A DNA stretch of 64,000 nucleotides from Pontibacillus sp. HMF3514 (GTDB lineage: Bacteria; Bacillota; Bacilli; Bacillales; BH030062), in NCBI RefSeq assembly GCF_009858175.1, contig NZ_CP047393.1:2976001-3040000 (forward strand), in the 5' to 3' direction. The notes below the pieces were generated by a model. That model was not told the DNA's origin. It was given only the letters and a program-made list of their open reading frames with translations, and ran no database searches. Shown piece after piece: positions 41,942-52,425 of this stretch; within the stretch, counting starts at the first letter, position 1, and the number at the start of each line of letters is the position of its first letter. The position numbers were made by a program, and so were the translations under genes.

Positions 41942-43531
41942 ATGAATACGGTTAATCAAAAATCAAAATTAACGGATTTGTTGGCTCAATCAAATATTTG
42001 GAAAAATTTATCTGTTGCTGAATTAGTAGAGAAAGTCCTTCAACGTGGAGAAGGGAGCTTAACAGCTACAGGTGCTGTTTGTGCTGAAACCGGTCGTTAT
42101 ACAGGACGCTCTCCTCAAGATAAATTTATTGTTGAAGATGAAGTTTCTAAAGACCTTGTAGACTGGGGATCTGTAAATCAACCGATCTCTGAAGAAATTT
42201 TTGAAGGATTATACGCTAAAGTTCTAAAATATCTAAAAGAAAAAAGTGAACTCTTTGAATTTAAGGGGTTCGCTGGTTCTGATGAAAAATTCCGCTTACC
42301 TCTACAGGTAATTAACGAATATGCTTGGCATAATTTATTTGCCCATCAATTGTTTATACGTCCAACAGAGGGTGAGTTGGACAATCATGAAACCGCATTC
42401 ACGGTAATCTCTGCTCCTTCTTTTAAAGCAGATCCTATGGTTGATGGTACAAAATCTGAAGCATTCATTTTGGTGTCTTTCAAGCATCGTATCGTTTTAA
42501 TCGGAGGTACAGAATACGCAGGAGAAATTAAAAAATCCATCTTCTCTGTGATGAACTACTTGCTTCCACAGCAAGATGTGCTTCCTATGCACTGCTCTGC
42601 TAACGTCGGGCAAGAAGGTGACGTAGCTCTATTCTTTGGACTTTCGGGAACAGGAAAAACAACTTTGTCCGCTGATCCGAACCGTCGTCTAATTGGGGAT
42701 GATGAGCATGCATGGTCCAATAATGGTGTATTCAACATCGAAGGAGGTTGCTACGCAAAATGTATTAACCTCACTCGTGAAAAAGAGCCACAAATCTATG
42801 ATGCTATTCGTTTTGGATCTGTTTTAGAAAATGTAAAGGTTGACTCAGATACAAGACACCCAGATTATGACGATACATCCTTAACAGAAAATACACGTGC
42901 AGCCTATCCAATCCAAAATATCGATAACATTGTTCAGCCTAGTTTAGCTGGTCACCCAAACACGATCATTTTCCTAACGGCTGATGCATTTGGTGTTCTC
43001 CCACCTATCTCAAAATTAACAAAAGAGCAAGCGATGTATCATTTCTTAAGCGGTTATACAAGCAAACTGGCTGGAACGGAACGTGGTGTTACATCTCCAG
43101 AAGCAACATTCTCAACTTGCTTTGGATCACCATTCTTACCGCTTCATGCATCCACTTACGCTGAGATGCTTGGTGAGAAAATTGATCAGTTCAATGCAAA
43201 TGTATTCTTAGTGAATACAGGATGGACTGGCGGACCATATGGTGAAGGTCACAGAATGAAGCTTTCTCATACTAGAGCAATGATTCAAGCAGCTCTTGAA
43301 GGAGAATTAAATAACTGTGAAACAGCTAAGGACCCAATCTTTGGATTAACGGTTCCTACTCACTGCCCAGGTGTACCAGATAACGTTCTTATTCCGAAGT
43401 CAACTTGGAATGATAAAGAACAGTACACAGAAAAAGCCCAAGAGCTTGCAATGAAATTTCATGATAACTTTAATAAATTCGACGGCCTTAGCGAAGCAAT
43501 TCGTAATGCTGGTCCAACATATAAAAAATAA
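41942..43531 (+). CDS. pckA: Phosphoenolpyruvate carboxykinase (ATP)
   Basis: The enzyme of 529 residues converts oxaloacetate and ATP to PEP in gluconeogenesis. The kinase-1 P-loop [11 protein letters not shown] (about residue 240), GDDEHAWSN and the RTEGE-type [11 protein letters not shown] region are intact. The start at 41942 (MNTVNQKSK) fits the family; the frame is open 34 codons further up, across the promoter. It ends at a bidirectional terminator shared with ytmA. Confidence 0.95.
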   Translation: MNTVNQKSKLTDLLAQSNIWKNLSVAELVEKVLQRGEGSLTATGAVCAETGRYTGRSPQDKFIVEDEVSKDLVDWGSVNQPISEEIFEGLYAKVLKYLKEKSELFEFKGFAGSDEKFRLPLQVINEYAWHNLFAHQLFIRPTEGELDNHETAFTVISAPSFKADPMVDGTKSEAFILVSFKHRIVLIGGTEYAGEIKKSIFSVMNYLLPQQDVLPMHCSANVGQEGDVALFFGLSGTGKTTLSADPNRRLIGDDEHAWSNNGVFNIEGGCYAKCINLTREKEPQIYDAIRFGSVLENVKVDSDTRHPDYDDTSLTENTRAAYPIQNIDNIVQPSLAGHPNTIIFLTADAFGVLPPISKLTKEQAMYHFLSGYTSKLAGTERGVTSPEATFSTCFGSPFLPLHASTYAEMLGEKIDQFNANVFLVNTGWTGGPYGEGHRMKLSHTRAMIQAALEGELNNCETAKDPIFGLTVPTHCPGVPDNVLIPKSTWNDKEQYTEKAQELAMKFHDNFNKFDGLSEAIRNAGPTYKK

Positions 43532-43538
43532 ATCCATG

Positions 43539-43571
43539 AAAAAACCGGCTTCCACCAGGAGCCGGTTTTAT
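43539..43571. terminator. Bidirectional terminator between pckA and ytmA
   Basis: AAAACCGGCT-TCCACCAGG-AGCCGGTTTT with A-run before and T-run after. Confidence 0.88.
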
Positions 43572-44347
43572 TCTTCTTTAAGCCATTTGGATAATTGTTC
43601 AACTGTTCGTCTGTTAACTGCTGGTGGGAAATAATGATCCAAATCATGATAAATCCAACTCGTAAATGGAATGTCCAATTCACGTAAGCGATCTTCCAGC
43701 AAATGAGCATGTTCAACCGAAACATTTTCATCATAAGCCCCATGAATAATTAAAACCGGAGATTTTAATTCATCTAACCCTGATAATGGATTTCTTGCTT
43801 CATAACGCTCTGGAAACTTATTCGGAGTACCGCCCACTACACGCTTCAGCATTCTACGTAAATCTTTTCGTTCCTTATAAGTTAACGTTACGTCACTAAC
43901 GCCTCCCCAACAAACTACTTTATGAATTCCAGGTACTTCTATTGCAGTCCAGAGCCCCATTACGCCACCTCGAGAAAAGCCGAATACATTCACTTCCCCA
44001 TTTACTTGTGGGTGAGCCTGTAACAGTCTTGCTCCATTATTTGCATCAGCTCGGTCTTTTAAAGCAAAATCTTCTCGTCCTTCTCCTCCTAAATTCCCTC
44101 GGTAACACGGCGCAAACACAACAAACCCTTGAGCGGCAAATTGTATAATGCGACCAATTCGTACCTTGCCGACATTTTTTATTCCACCTCTTAAATATAA
44201 GAAGCCAGGATAACTCCCCTTTTGTATTGGCTCTACTAAAAACCCCTTCACCCTTAAGCCATCACTCCAATAGGTCACAAGATATACTTTTAAGCTTGGA
44301 TTCGGAGATGGATAACGTTGTTTTTTAATAATAGTTCCATCAATCAT
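43568..44347 (-). CDS. ytmA: YtmA-like S9 (prolyl oligopeptidase) family hydrolase
   Basis: The 259-residue alpha/beta hydrolase has nucleophile Ser125 in GFSRGG, Asp206 in HGAYDENV and His238 in LDHYF, a complete triad, but no beta-propeller, so it is a stand-alone catalytic domain. The substrate is unknown. ATG follows AAAGGAG. Same place as in B. subtilis, next to pckA. Confidence 0.84.
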   Translation of the reverse strand: MIDGTIIKKQRYPSPNPSLKVYLVTYWSDGLRVKGFLVEPIQKGSYPGFLYLRGGIKNVGKVRIGRIIQFAAQGFVVFAPCYRGNLGGEGREDFALKDRADANNGARLLQAHPQVNGEVNVFGFSRGGVMGLWTAIEVPGIHKVVCWGGVSDVTLTYKERKDLRRMLKRVVGGTPNKFPERYEARNPLSGLDELKSPVLIIHGAYDENVSVEHAHLLEDRLRELDIPFTSWIYHDLDHYFPPAVNRRTVEQLSKWLKEE

Positions 44348-44456
44348 ACCATGTCTCCTTTATAAACGAACTTTATATAGGCATTCACACAATTTTTATT
44401 ATCGGCATACGATAGCTGTAGCTTATATTAATGATCTTACAGGAGGATGACCTGCA

Positions 44457-45449
44457 ATGAAAAAATTACGATTGTTGTTATATGCTTCACTGGTATTTGT
44501 ACTTATTTTACCCTTAGCTGCGTGTTCTAATGAGTCAACGGAAATAAGAGTGGCTGAAGTAACTCGATCCATTTTCTATGCACCACAATATGTAGCTTTA
44601 GAGAAAGGCTTTTTTGAAGAAGAAGGAATTTCAGTAGATTTGAAAACAACCTGGGGTGGAGATAAAACTATGACCACCTTGCTATCTGATGGAGCAGATA
44701 TTGCCTTAGTTGGATCTGAGACATCTATTTATGTAAAAGCTCGTGGCGCAAATGACCCTGTTATTAACTTCGCCCAACTTACTCAAACAGATGGAACCTT
44801 CTTAGTAGCACGCGAAGAACAACCAAACTTTAAATGGGAAGATCTGAAAGGTAGCACTTTCTTAGGTCAACGAAAAGGCGGCATGCCTCAGATGGTAGGA
44901 GAATACGTTTTAAAGCAGAAAGGAATCGATCCGCACGAAGACTTGAATCTTATTCAAAATGTCGAATTCGCCAATATTCCAAATGCATTTGCGTCGGGAA
45001 CAGGTGATTATGTACAGCTTTTCGAACCAACAGCTAGTGTTTTTGAGCGAGAAGGTAAAGGCCATATTGTCGCTTCATTCGGTACAGAATCAGGTCACGT
45101 TCCTTATACCGTATTTATGGCCAAACAAAGTTACATGGATGAAAACAAAGAATCCATTGAAAAATTCACACGTGCTCTTCATAAAGCACAAACATGGGTT
45201 CAAGAACACAGTGCTAAAGAAATCGCAGAAGTTATCCAGCCCTATTTTGAAGACTCAGACTTAGAGCTTATCGAAATTGTGGCGGAGCGTTATAAAAGCC
45301 AAGGCTCTTTCGCTACAGATCCAATCCTAGATGAGGAGGAATGGAACAATCTAAAAGCGATTATGGAAGAAGCAGGTGAGCTACCAGAAGATGTACAACA
45401 TAACACACTCGTGAATACTGACATCGCTAAGGATGTTATCAAGAAGTAA
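44457..45449 (+). CDS. ytlA: YtlA-like ABC transporter substrate-binding lipoprotein
   Basis: The 330-residue lipoprotein has a lipobox LAAC (Cys23). The NMT1/ThiY-like fold is suggested by FYAPQYVALEKGFFEEEGI near residue 40. Related proteins bind thiamine pyrimidine precursors, sulfonates or nitrate; the ligand here is unknown. First gene of ytlACD; RBS AGGAGG. No riboswitch is seen in the 109-bp upstream gap. Confidence 0.86.
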   Translation: MKKLRLLLYASLVFVLILPLAACSNESTEIRVAEVTRSIFYAPQYVALEKGFFEEEGISVDLKTTWGGDKTMTTLLSDGADIALVGSETSIYVKARGANDPVINFAQLTQTDGTFLVAREEQPNFKWEDLKGSTFLGQRKGGMPQMVGEYVLKQKGIDPHEDLNLIQNVEFANIPNAFASGTGDYVQLFEPTASVFEREGKGHIVASFGTESGHVPYTVFMAKQSYMDENKESIEKFTRALHKAQTWVQEHSAKEIAEVIQPYFEDSDLELIEIVAERYKSQGSFATDPILDEEEWNNLKAIMEEAGELPEDVQHNTLVNTDIAKDVIKK

Positions 45450-45461
45450 GGAGGGAGTGCT

Positions 45462-46226
45462 ATGGCATTCCTCGATTTAAAAAATATATCACACCAATAC
45501 TATTCCAAAAATGGGTTTACAAAAGCGATTGAAGATATTTCACTGTCCGTTGAGGAAGGGTCTTTTGTGTCCTTCCTCGGCCCAAGTGGCTGCGGGAAAA
45601 CTACACTACTTTCTATCGTTGCCGGATTACTGCAACCAACTGAGGGCCAGGTTTTAATTGACCAAAAACCCTTAAGAGAACAAAAAGCTAGTATTGGTTA
45701 TATGCTTCAACAAGATTATCTCTTTCCGTGGAAAACAATTGAACAAAACGTTGTGCTAGGTCCATATATTCAAGGAGAGCGATCAGAACTAGTCAAACAA
45801 AAAGCCGCCTCGATATTGAGTGAAATAGGATTGGGGAATGTTTTACTATCCTATCCTTCTCAACTATCAGGAGGTATGCGGCAGAGAGTTGCATTAGCCA
45901 GAACATTAATGACAGATCCAAAAATCCTTCTACTCGACGAACCCTTCTCTGCTTTAGATTACCAGACGAAGCTTAAATTAGAGGACTTAGTCTCACAAAC
46001 CTTAAGAAGTTATAACAAAACTTCTCTACTTGTAACCCACGATATTGGAGAAGCGATCGCCATGAGCGATTCCATATATTTATTGAGTGCAAACCCTGGT
46101 CGACTTTCAAAAAGATTTGATGTTCCTTCTCACCTAAAAACGTTATCTCCCTTTGATGCAAGGCAACACAATGATTTCAATGCTTTATTTCAAGACATAT
46201 GGAAGGAGTTGAATAAGCTTGAGTAA
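45462..46226 (+). CDS. ytlC: YtlC-like ABC transporter ATP-binding protein
   Basis: The 254-residue ATPase has Walker [10 protein letters not shown] (40-48), signature LSGGMRQR, Walker [13 protein letters not shown] and a switch His in VTHDIGEA. It powers the YtlA/YtlD importer. It starts 12 bases after ytlA and overlaps ytlD by 8. Confidence 0.9.
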   Translation: MAFLDLKNISHQYYSKNGFTKAIEDISLSVEEGSFVSFLGPSGCGKTTLLSIVAGLLQPTEGQVLIDQKPLREQKASIGYMLQQDYLFPWKTIEQNVVLGPYIQGERSELVKQKAASILSEIGLGNVLLSYPSQLSGGMRQRVALARTLMTDPKILLLDEPFSALDYQTKLKLEDLVSQTLRSYNKTSLLVTHDIGEAIAMSDSIYLLSANPGRLSKRFDVPSHLKTLSPFDARQHNDFNALFQDIWKELNKLE

Positions 46227-47025
46227 AACTCCTTTATCAGATCAAAAGCGTTTCGAGCAATATGAAAAAAGGTTAAAAAAAGAGAAACAATCAATAAGGG
46301 TATGGCAGGTTTTCATTTGTGTCCTGTTTTTTGCAGTATGGGAAATGAGCAGCCGTTTGCAGTGGGTGGATCCATTACTTTTCAGCTCTCCATCAAAAAT
46401 CATTAATCTTTTAGTGAAAAAGTTTACAGACGGAAGCTTGCTTTTGCATATGCAAGTCACCTTATTTGAAACTGTAGCAGGATTCCTAGTAGGTACTTTT
46501 CTTGGTATATTGTTAGCTGCGATCCTATGGTGGTTCCCGAAGGTATCCAAAATATCTGATCCTTACCTAGTCATATTAAATGCCATGCCTAAGGTTGCCC
46601 TTGGACCTATTATTATCGTAGCCCTTGGACCTGGATACTTTTCAATTATTGCTATGGGGGCAATTATTTCAGTCATCATCACAACGATTGTGGTCTACTC
46701 TGCATTCGAGGGTGTCGATGAAAATTATTTAAAAGTATTGAATAGCTTTGGTGCGAATCGCTACCAATGCTTTAAAGAAGCTGTGTTACCTGCATCATTT
46801 CCAACGATCATTTCAACGTTTAAAGTAAATGTCGGACTGTCGTGGGTCGGTGTTATTGTAGGAGAATTTCTTGTATCGCAGAAAGGGTTAGGATATCTCA
46901 TTATATACGGATTCCAAGTTTTCGATTTCACACTCGTGTTATCAAGTCTGATGATGATCGCGATCTTCGCTGCTATTATGTATCAGTTGGTGGAACGATT
47001 GGAAAAACGATTAATCAAGCAATAA
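46219..47025 (+). CDS. ytlD: YtlD-like ABC transporter permease
   Basis: The 268-residue permease of the SsuC/TauC type has about six helices and the EAA loop ([23 protein letters not shown] region, around residue 175). TTG start after AAGGAG inside the ytlC end, so translation is coupled. Confidence 0.88.
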   Translation: MSKTPLSDQKRFEQYEKRLKKEKQSIRVWQVFICVLFFAVWEMSSRLQWVDPLLFSSPSKIINLLVKKFTDGSLLLHMQVTLFETVAGFLVGTFLGILLAAILWWFPKVSKISDPYLVILNAMPKVALGPIIIVALGPGYFSIIAMGAIISVIITTIVVYSAFEGVDENYLKVLNSFGANRYQCFKEAVLPASFPTIISTFKVNVGLSWVGVIVGEFLVSQKGLGYLIIYGFQVFDFTLVLSSLMMIAIFAAIMYQLVERLEKRLIKQ

Positions 47026-47029
47026 GTGG

Positions 47030-47058
47030 AGAGGCTTCTATTAGAGAAAGCCTCTTTT
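47030..47058 (+). terminator. Terminator of ytlACD
   Basis: AGAGGCTT-CTATTAGAG-AAAGCCTCT followed by TTTGC. Confidence 0.75.
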
Positions 47059-47064
47059 GCATTT

Positions 47065-47645
47065 ATTCAGTTAAATGGCAGTTATCTGGAATAAACTTCT
47101 GAGTGAGATGGTGGGTTCGTTGCGTTTGTGAGGCGTGGGGGTCATTGAAACGGCAATACTCCTGCGGAAGACCGTCCAAGCCTCCTCATCCGCTACGCTC
47201 CTTGCGGGGTCTTGGCCGCCCTTTCTACCGCGGGAGTTTGCCGTTTCCTTCCCCCCATTGGTATGTAGGTTAACGACCCCAGCTCTAATTAGTTGATCTT
47301 CCATAGCGCATCAGAAATATTATATGAAGATCAGAAATGCTATAAACACGCTTTATATCAGGATTCAAACCCTTTTCTATCTTGTAAAGGTGCAACTAAA
47401 AAATTCAAATAGACACACTTATTAGGCTGCGGTTCCGTTCATCACCATTCTGCTAAGGTGGGCTGGGAAACGGGCTGACTCCTCCGGAATAACGGGCGAG
47501 CGAGACCCCGCAGGGAACGAAGTGAGTGAGGAGGCTCGATCGTTCGTCCGGGGAAAGCAGCCCGTTTCCCAGCCCGCCGCACTCCATTAAAGCAACGGAA
47601 CCATACGCACATTATCTCGATTCCAAGTCTTCCAGATAAGGGGGC
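47065..47645 (+). repeat. Composite 581-bp repeat, copy B
   Basis: It is nearly identical to copy A over its whole length, in the same orientation, with both palindromic modules (about 47147-47249 and 47461-47579) and the terminal hairpin. Small differences, such as GTAGTGACTGAG against GAAGTGAGTGAG in module 2, suggest the copies are not very recent. It fills the gap between ytlD and ytkD. Confidence 0.9.
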
Positions 47646-47692
47646 TTTAATGAATAAAGCGTTTATTCTACATCGCACCAAAATTAGCCAAT

Positions 47693-47725
47693 AAAAAACA
47701 CAGCTCCTTAAAGAAGCTGTGTTTT
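47693..47725 (-). terminator. Terminator of ytkD
   Basis: AAAACACAGCT and AGCTGTGTTTT pair at the end of the gene; the last ytkD codons form one arm. Confidence 0.8.
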
Positions 47726-48181
47726 CTCGATATACTCTAGGCTACGAGGCAAGACCTTATCCTTCATCATAAAGCTATAAGAAGGATTTTTTGCTATCGA
47801 TTGAGGTAATCGATCTATCAGTACAGGGCCCTTCGTTTCAAAATAGTTTGTTTGTTTAGCCAAATCTGAAATATTCGCAAAATAAATGTTTTTTATAATG
47901 CGACCAGCTTTACCATCAACAAAATATTGACCAATATACGTTAGGTCTTCAACGATGCCTCCTGTTTCTTCACGAACCTCTCGAACGGCTGCCTCATATG
48001 GGGTTTCCCCTTTTTCCACTTTACCTCCAGGAAACTCTAAGCCGCGATCCTTATGCTTTGTGAGGAGCCATTGCCCCTGATAGCGAGCAATGACCCAAAC
48101 ATGCTTGGGATTCGCTGAAAAAGGATGGTGGGTAAATGAAAGTTTCACCTCATTGTTGTAATAATCATAAAAAGTGTACAA
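47708..48181 (-). CDS. ytkD: Nudix hydrolase YtkD (8-oxo-dGTPase / RNA pyrophosphohydrolase type)
   Basis: The 157-residue protein is closely similar to B. subtilis YtkD from start (MYTFYDYYNNEVKLSF) to end. The Nudix box (residues 52-74) keeps the Gx5Ex7REVxEETG pattern. YtkD (MutTA) removes 8-oxo-dGTP and has also been assigned RNA 5'-pyrophosphohydrolase activity. Start TTG; the RBS (AAAGGCAG) is about 14 bases away and weak. Confidence 0.88.
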   Translation of the reverse strand: MYTFYDYYNNEVKLSFTHHPFSANPKHVWVIARYQGQWLLTKHKDRGLEFPGGKVEKGETPYEAAVREVREETGGIVEDLTYIGQYFVDGKAGRIIKNIYFANISDLAKQTNYFETKGPVLIDRLPQSIAKNPSYSFMMKDKVLPRSLEYIEKTQLL

Positions 48182-48218
48182 GAACGATCAACTGCCTTTA
48201 AATGCTTCATATCCAATG

Positions 48219-48824
48219 TTATGAGTGCTTAATTTCAATGATCTTCCATTTTCCATCCATTTGTTTAAATGTAAATTCGACCGTGTACGCACCATATAGT
48301 TCTGTTTTATTATGTTGTTTCACATGAACTAGTCCATTATCTTGAACTGTTTTTTCATAATCTTTGTCTTGCATGAACCAAGGTGGCGTTTCGGTTGGAA
48401 CAATAAATAGATCATCATTATATTCTTTATAATAATAATCAATATATTTCTTTGCAAGAGAAGTTGTTGTTATGGATTGAAAAGACTTTATTAATTCGTT
48501 TTTACTTTCGAACTCAAGAACTCTGTTTTGATCGTCTGTCTTTTGAACTAATTTCTTCATAAATTGATCAGTTAATTGGACAATATCCTCATGCTTCAAA
48601 TTCTGCCCTTTGGTAGAATGTGTATTGGTTGTAGCAAGTAGTGTTTTATCTTCTGAATGTTTACGGAAACTAATATCTGCACGATTTGAATGTGATTGTA
48701 CTTCGTTTCCTTTTGTACCTTCTGCATTAATAGAATATGTGGATTGTTGCATGGTGAACAGGGCTGTCATAACGAAAACCAGTGTCAAGATACCTAATTT
48801 TTTTCGTATTGTTGTAGCATTCAT
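48219..48824 (-). CDS. Exported protein of unknown function
   Basis: The 201-residue protein has an N-terminal signal-anchor (hydrophobic residues about 10-26), a low-complexity polar stretch, and a folded C-terminal domain from about 75 ending in VEFTFKQMDGKWKIIEI, reminiscent of NTF2-like/DUF3993 domains. I cannot name the family firmly. ATG follows AGGGGGGG. Divergent from a lipoprotein gene. Confidence 0.7.
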   Translation of the reverse strand: MNATTIRKKLGILTLVFVMTALFTMQQSTYSINAEGTKGNEVQSHSNRADISFRKHSEDKTLLATTNTHSTKGQNLKHEDIVQLTDQFMKKLVQKTDDQNRVLEFESKNELIKSFQSITTTSLAKKYIDYYYKEYNDDLFIVPTETPPWFMQDKDYEKTVQDNGLVHVKQHNKTELYGAYTVEFTFKQMDGKWKIIEIKHS

Positions 48825-48986
48825 GGATGTCTGTCCCCCCCTTTTTTTATCTCATAAGATGCTCTACTTAAATTATTCCTTGTATGAGGGGGAGATAAAC
48901 ATCAAAATCAAAAAATTCACTTTGATGAAACCTAATCGTCTCTCAACCGTACTAATAAATTAGAAATACTTAAGGAGGAAACAAAC

Positions 48987-49778
48987 ATGAAAAGATTTAT
49001 AACAATGGCAGTTAGTGCTATTGCCCTTATACTTGCTCTTGCAGGTTGTTCTGGAGAAGAAAAAAGCCTTCAGGATATCTACAACAATGCGATTGAGGCT
49101 AGCAATGAACTAAATAGCTATCAAATGGATATGAACATGGATATGGATATGTCCATGCCTGGTATTCCTGCACAAAAAACAACGATTACTACAAAAGGTA
49201 AGGTTGTTATAGATCCTATGGCGCTCCATCAAACTATGGAAATCATGGGTCAATCCGTTGAGATGTATTACACAGAAAATGGCATGTATATGCAACAACC
49301 TGGTACAGATCAATGGGTAAAGGCGCCAAAAAGCATGATGGACCAATTAACGCAAATGAGTCAGGCACAGCAAAAACCTGGTGAACAATTGGAACAACTG
49401 AAAAAATACGTAGAAGACTTTAATCTAGAAGAGAAAGAAAATAGCTTTGTATTATCCGTCTCCTCTTCTGAAGACAAAATGAAAGGTTTTGTAAAAGAGA
49501 TGCTCAAGCAAAACCTCCCAAATAACGCTATAAATGACGATGTATTAAAAAACATTTCAATTAAGAAACTAGACTATAAGTTTACGGTTAACAAAGATAA
49601 CTATTACCCTAAAGCTCTTGATTTAAGCATGGATCTTGAGATCGAACAAAATGGTGAAAAATCTATTATCAAAGAAAAAATTCACGCGACATATAGCAAG
49701 TATAATGAAATCGAAGAAATTACTGTTCCAGAAGAAGTTAAAAACAACGCACAAGAAATGCCTATGGGGCCGTCATAA
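48987..49778 (+). CDS. DUF6612-type lipoprotein
   Basis: The 263-residue lipoprotein has lipobox LAGC (Cys21). The body resembles DUF6612/LolA-like bacilli lipoproteins (NAIEASNELNSYQMDMN then GKVVIDP) that use a half-barrel fold. A Met/Asp-rich stretch lies at about residues 46-58. The function is unknown. RBS AAGGAGG; a terminator follows. Confidence 0.78.
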   Translation: MKRFITMAVSAIALILALAGCSGEEKSLQDIYNNAIEASNELNSYQMDMNMDMDMSMPGIPAQKTTITTKGKVVIDPMALHQTMEIMGQSVEMYYTENGMYMQQPGTDQWVKAPKSMMDQLTQMSQAQQKPGEQLEQLKKYVEDFNLEEKENSFVLSVSSSEDKMKGFVKEMLKQNLPNNAINDDVLKNISIKKLDYKFTVNKDNYYPKALDLSMDLEIEQNGEKSIIKEKIHATYSKYNEIEEITVPEEVKNNAQEMPMGPS

Positions 49779-49820
49779 GACGAAACCTATTTTAAAAGTA
49801 CCCAACATTATAAAGCATGT

Positions 49821-49853
49821 AAAAAGGCTATGACAGGATGTCATAGCCTTTTT
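49821..49853. terminator. Bidirectional terminator between the lipoprotein gene and opuD
   Basis: AAAAAGGCTATGACA-GGA-TGTCATAGCCTTTTT, perfect stem with A and T runs on the two sides. Confidence 0.92.
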
Positions 49854-49862
49854 GATTGATTG

Positions 49863-51356
49863 CTATTTTTTAAGATTCGCTGCCTTTGCATCCTCTTTCA
49901 ATGCTCTCAGAAGCGACCAAACCATGAAGAGCAGTATGATGGCGAACGGGAAGGCTGACACAATCGCTGCTGTTTGTAACGCACCTAAACCTCCTGAAGC
50001 CAATAGAACTGCTGCAATTGCTGCTTGAATAACTCCCCAGCTAAACTTCACTACGTTAGGTGGGTTTAAACTACCGTTTGTCGTCTGCATACCTAAAACA
50101 AATGTTGCAGAGTCTGCGGAAGTGATAAAGAATGTGCTAATTAACACAATTGCAATAATGGTTAAAATCATTCCCATAGGAAGTGCTTCAAATGTTCCAA
50201 ATAGAGCTTGTTCTGCTGGTAAGCTTGTTAAACCGATATCTGGATTATCTAGTTCTTGTTTTAAGCTTGAACCACCGAATACGGCGAACCAGAATGCACT
50301 AAAGATACTTGGTACGATTAAAACACCCATAACAAATTCACGGATACTACGCCCTTTTGATACGCGGGCAATAAACGTTCCAACGAATGGAGACCAAGAA
50401 ATGAACCATGCCCAGTAGAATACTGTCCAACCTTGAATCCATCCATTGTGCTCTGTACTTAACGGAGCCATTTGGAACGTCATCATTGGTAGGTTTTGGA
50501 AATAAGCTCCTAATGTTGTAGTGAAAGAATCCATAATAAATACGGTTGGACCTAGCACTAGAGCTGCAGCGACTAACCCAATCGCAAGAACAATATTGAT
50601 ATTACTTAAATACTTAATACCTTTACTTAAGCCGCTCCATGCTGAAATCATAAATAGCACAGTAACGATGGCAATGATAATAAATTGAGTCGTTAAGTTG
50701 TTTGGAATTGCTGTAATATAAGATAATCCACCAGCAATTTGTTTAGCTCCAAGGCCAAGCGATGTTGCAACACCAAAAATTGTTGCAAATACAGCAATTA
50801 CATCAATTGCTTTACCGATTGGTCCGTTCGCACGATCTCCAAGTAACGGTTCGAATGTTGCGGAAATAACACCAGGTACATTACGACGGAATTTGAAATA
50901 CCCGATCGCTAATGCAATCACAGTATAGATTGCCCATACGTGAAAGCCCCAGTGGAAGAATGCATAACGTAAAGCTTTTTTTGCTGCTTCTGTTGTCTCT
51001 GCATCCCCAGTTGGTGGGCTTGCAAAGTGGGCAAGTGGTTCTGCTGACCCCCAGAACACAAGTCCAATTCCCATACCAGCACTAAATAACATAGCAAACC
51101 AAGTTACTTTATTATACTCAGGCTTTTCATTAGGTTGGCCTAATCGTAACTTTCCGTAAGGACTGAAAATTAAATATACTGAAAAGATTAGAAATATAGC
51201 TACTGTAAGTAAATAAAACCAACCAAACTTAGCTGATAAGAATGCTTGTATCTTTCCTGTTTGATCTCCTAAGTTTTCTGGAGCGATAATTCCCCAAAGG
51301 ACAAAAACCGCTGCAATTGCAATTGAAATCCAAAATACAGGTGTGACTTTTCTCAT
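49863..51356 (-). CDS. opuD: Glycine betaine transporter, BCCT family (OpuD-like)
   Basis: This sodium-coupled betaine carrier of about 497 residues has 12 predicted helices, SAGMGIGLVFWGSAEPL and the aromatic box WAWFISWSPFVG. It imports compatible solutes under high salt. BCCT members with other ligands (choline, ectoine) cannot be excluded. The start at 51356 (MRKVTPVFW) has AAAGGGG; the ATG five codons upstream would overlap that RBS. Confidence 0.86.
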   Translation of the reverse strand: MRKVTPVFWISIAIAAVFVLWGIIAPENLGDQTGKIQAFLSAKFGWFYLLTVAIFLIFSVYLIFSPYGKLRLGQPNEKPEYNKVTWFAMLFSAGMGIGLVFWGSAEPLAHFASPPTGDAETTEAAKKALRYAFFHWGFHVWAIYTVIALAIGYFKFRRNVPGVISATFEPLLGDRANGPIGKAIDVIAVFATIFGVATSLGLGAKQIAGGLSYITAIPNNLTTQFIIIAIVTVLFMISAWSGLSKGIKYLSNINIVLAIGLVAAALVLGPTVFIMDSFTTTLGAYFQNLPMMTFQMAPLSTEHNGWIQGWTVFYWAWFISWSPFVGTFIARVSKGRSIREFVMGVLIVPSIFSAFWFAVFGGSSLKQELDNPDIGLTSLPAEQALFGTFEALPMGMILTIIAIVLISTFFITSADSATFVLGMQTTNGSLNPPNVVKFSWGVIQAAIAAVLLASGGLGALQTAAIVSAFPFAIILLFMVWSLLRALKEDAKAANLKK

Positions 51357-51438
51357 GAAATCCCCTTTCATAGGTCATATGTAACAAGATGTAAAGTTTA
51401 AACTGTACATTTGATACAAACGATTTGTTCCGGATGTA

Positions 51439-51466
51439 AGTTTAACATTTTTCATACCAAAGTCAA
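51439..51466 (-). promoter_or_regulatory. Candidate opuD promoter
   Basis: TTGACT (51461-51466), a 16-base spacer and TAAACT (51439-51444) on the minus strand, about 85 bases before the start codon. The rest of the 306-bp gap (to 51662) is AT-rich and I see nothing else apart from the terminator at 51648. Confidence 0.5.
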
Positions 51467-51647
51467 CGATTAAGACTAAAACTATATAAAATTTTGTTGA
51501 AAAATGTCGAATGCTTCTGTACTATAAGAAGCTTTATAAATACTGATTTCTCAGTGATTTAAGATGTAATCAGCTCCTTTATAAAATTTAAGAATATATG
51601 GCGATATGTCGATAAACTCGTTTGTTAAAATCTTAAGTTTAAAGAGC

Positions 51648-51680
51648 AAAAAACCCTTTGGATTATTCCAAAGGGTTTTT
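51648..51680 (-). terminator. Terminator of the 119-aa gene
   Basis: AAAAACCCTTTGG-ATTATT-CCAAAGGGTTTTT; the last codons of the gene form one arm. Confidence 0.85.
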
Positions 51681-52022
51681 CTCATCATAAACTTCATCTG
51701 GTTCTTCATCCTGTTTCATACCAATTTCTTCGATGAAAGCTTTTGTTTTTTCATCGCCCAGATCATAAATCATTTGATAAGCATGTCTCATCTCATAATC
51801 ATATTCATCATTATCCTCATCCTTTGAATAATGACGGAAAGGAATATGTGACCTCCAAAATGATCGTTCATCAGCATTGAATACTTCATTCAAAACCTGA
51901 CGTAAACGGAACATCTCTTCCTCTGTGGCCTGAATCGTAAAAGCATCATTGTTCCCTTCTTTAATTTGAGAAATCTCTTGTGAACCTAAATTTATATAGA
52001 ACGTTTTCTTCTCTTCTTCCAT
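51663..52022 (-). CDS. Conserved acidic protein of unknown function (119 aa)
   Basis: The protein begins MEEEKKTFYINLGSQEIS and is rich in Asp and Glu, with a pattern TIQATEEEMFRLRQVLNEV and HIPFRHYSKDED. I recall similar short bacilli proteins loosely labelled hydrolase, but no catalytic motif is visible. The start at 52022 has GGAGGGTG; the frame is open 29 codons upstream without an RBS. Divergent from the 85-aa gene. Confidence 0.7.
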   Translation of the reverse strand: MEEEKKTFYINLGSQEISQIKEGNNDAFTIQATEEEMFRLRQVLNEVFNADERSFWRSHIPFRHYSKDEDNDEYDYEMRHAYQMIYDLGDEKTKAFIEEIGMKQDEEPDEVYDEKNPLE

Positions 52023-52143
52023 CTTTTTCACCCTCCTAGTGTTACTTTTTACTTTCTTTTTAATAATTATGAACAACATTTCTAAAAACTTGCATAAGGT
52101 AATGTACAAAGTGAGGGTTTTACTAAGAGAAAGGAAGATAAAG

Positions 52144-52401
52144 ATGAAGTTTGCTGATGACCTTTTAGCGTTATATAAAAAACACTTTTCAAAAGAAGAC
52201 CATTTACCGATTTTTGTTTATTCCATATTAGAACAGTTAGACCACGAGGATTTGATTCACATACTGCAAGACTGCAAAAAAGAGGAACTTCAAGACCTTG
52301 TTGCTTCATCCGTTCTAGAGTATATTGATACAAATAAAAAGAAAACGCTTACACCAACACCTTTTCAGCCTATTGAACAAAAAAGGAAGAAAATTCATTG
52401 A
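52144..52401 (+). CDS. Small DUF6154-like protein (85 aa)
   Basis: The protein begins MKFADDLLALYKKHFS and contains SILEQLDHEDLIHILQDCKKEELQ, resembling short bacilli DUF6154 proteins; the assignment is from memory and moderate. It is helical and acidic with a basic tail. The start at 52144 has GAAAGGAAG. Downstream lie an inverted repeat (52426) and an orphan promoter-terminator unit. Confidence 0.65.
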   Translation: MKFADDLLALYKKHFSKEDHLPIFVYSILEQLDHEDLIHILQDCKKEELQDLVASSVLEYIDTNKKKTLTPTPFQPIEQKRKKIH

Positions 52402-52425
52402 AACCCTTAATACACATTTTTGTAA

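Noticed and set aside
44348-44456. TPP riboswitch ahead of ytlACD
   Set aside because: The gap has neither the CTGAGA nor the GACCTGA-type conserved pairings in a TPP fold, so the ligand stays open.
48610-48963. 117-codon plus-strand frame
   Set aside because: Antisense to the exported-protein gene, which has a strong RBS and signal sequence.
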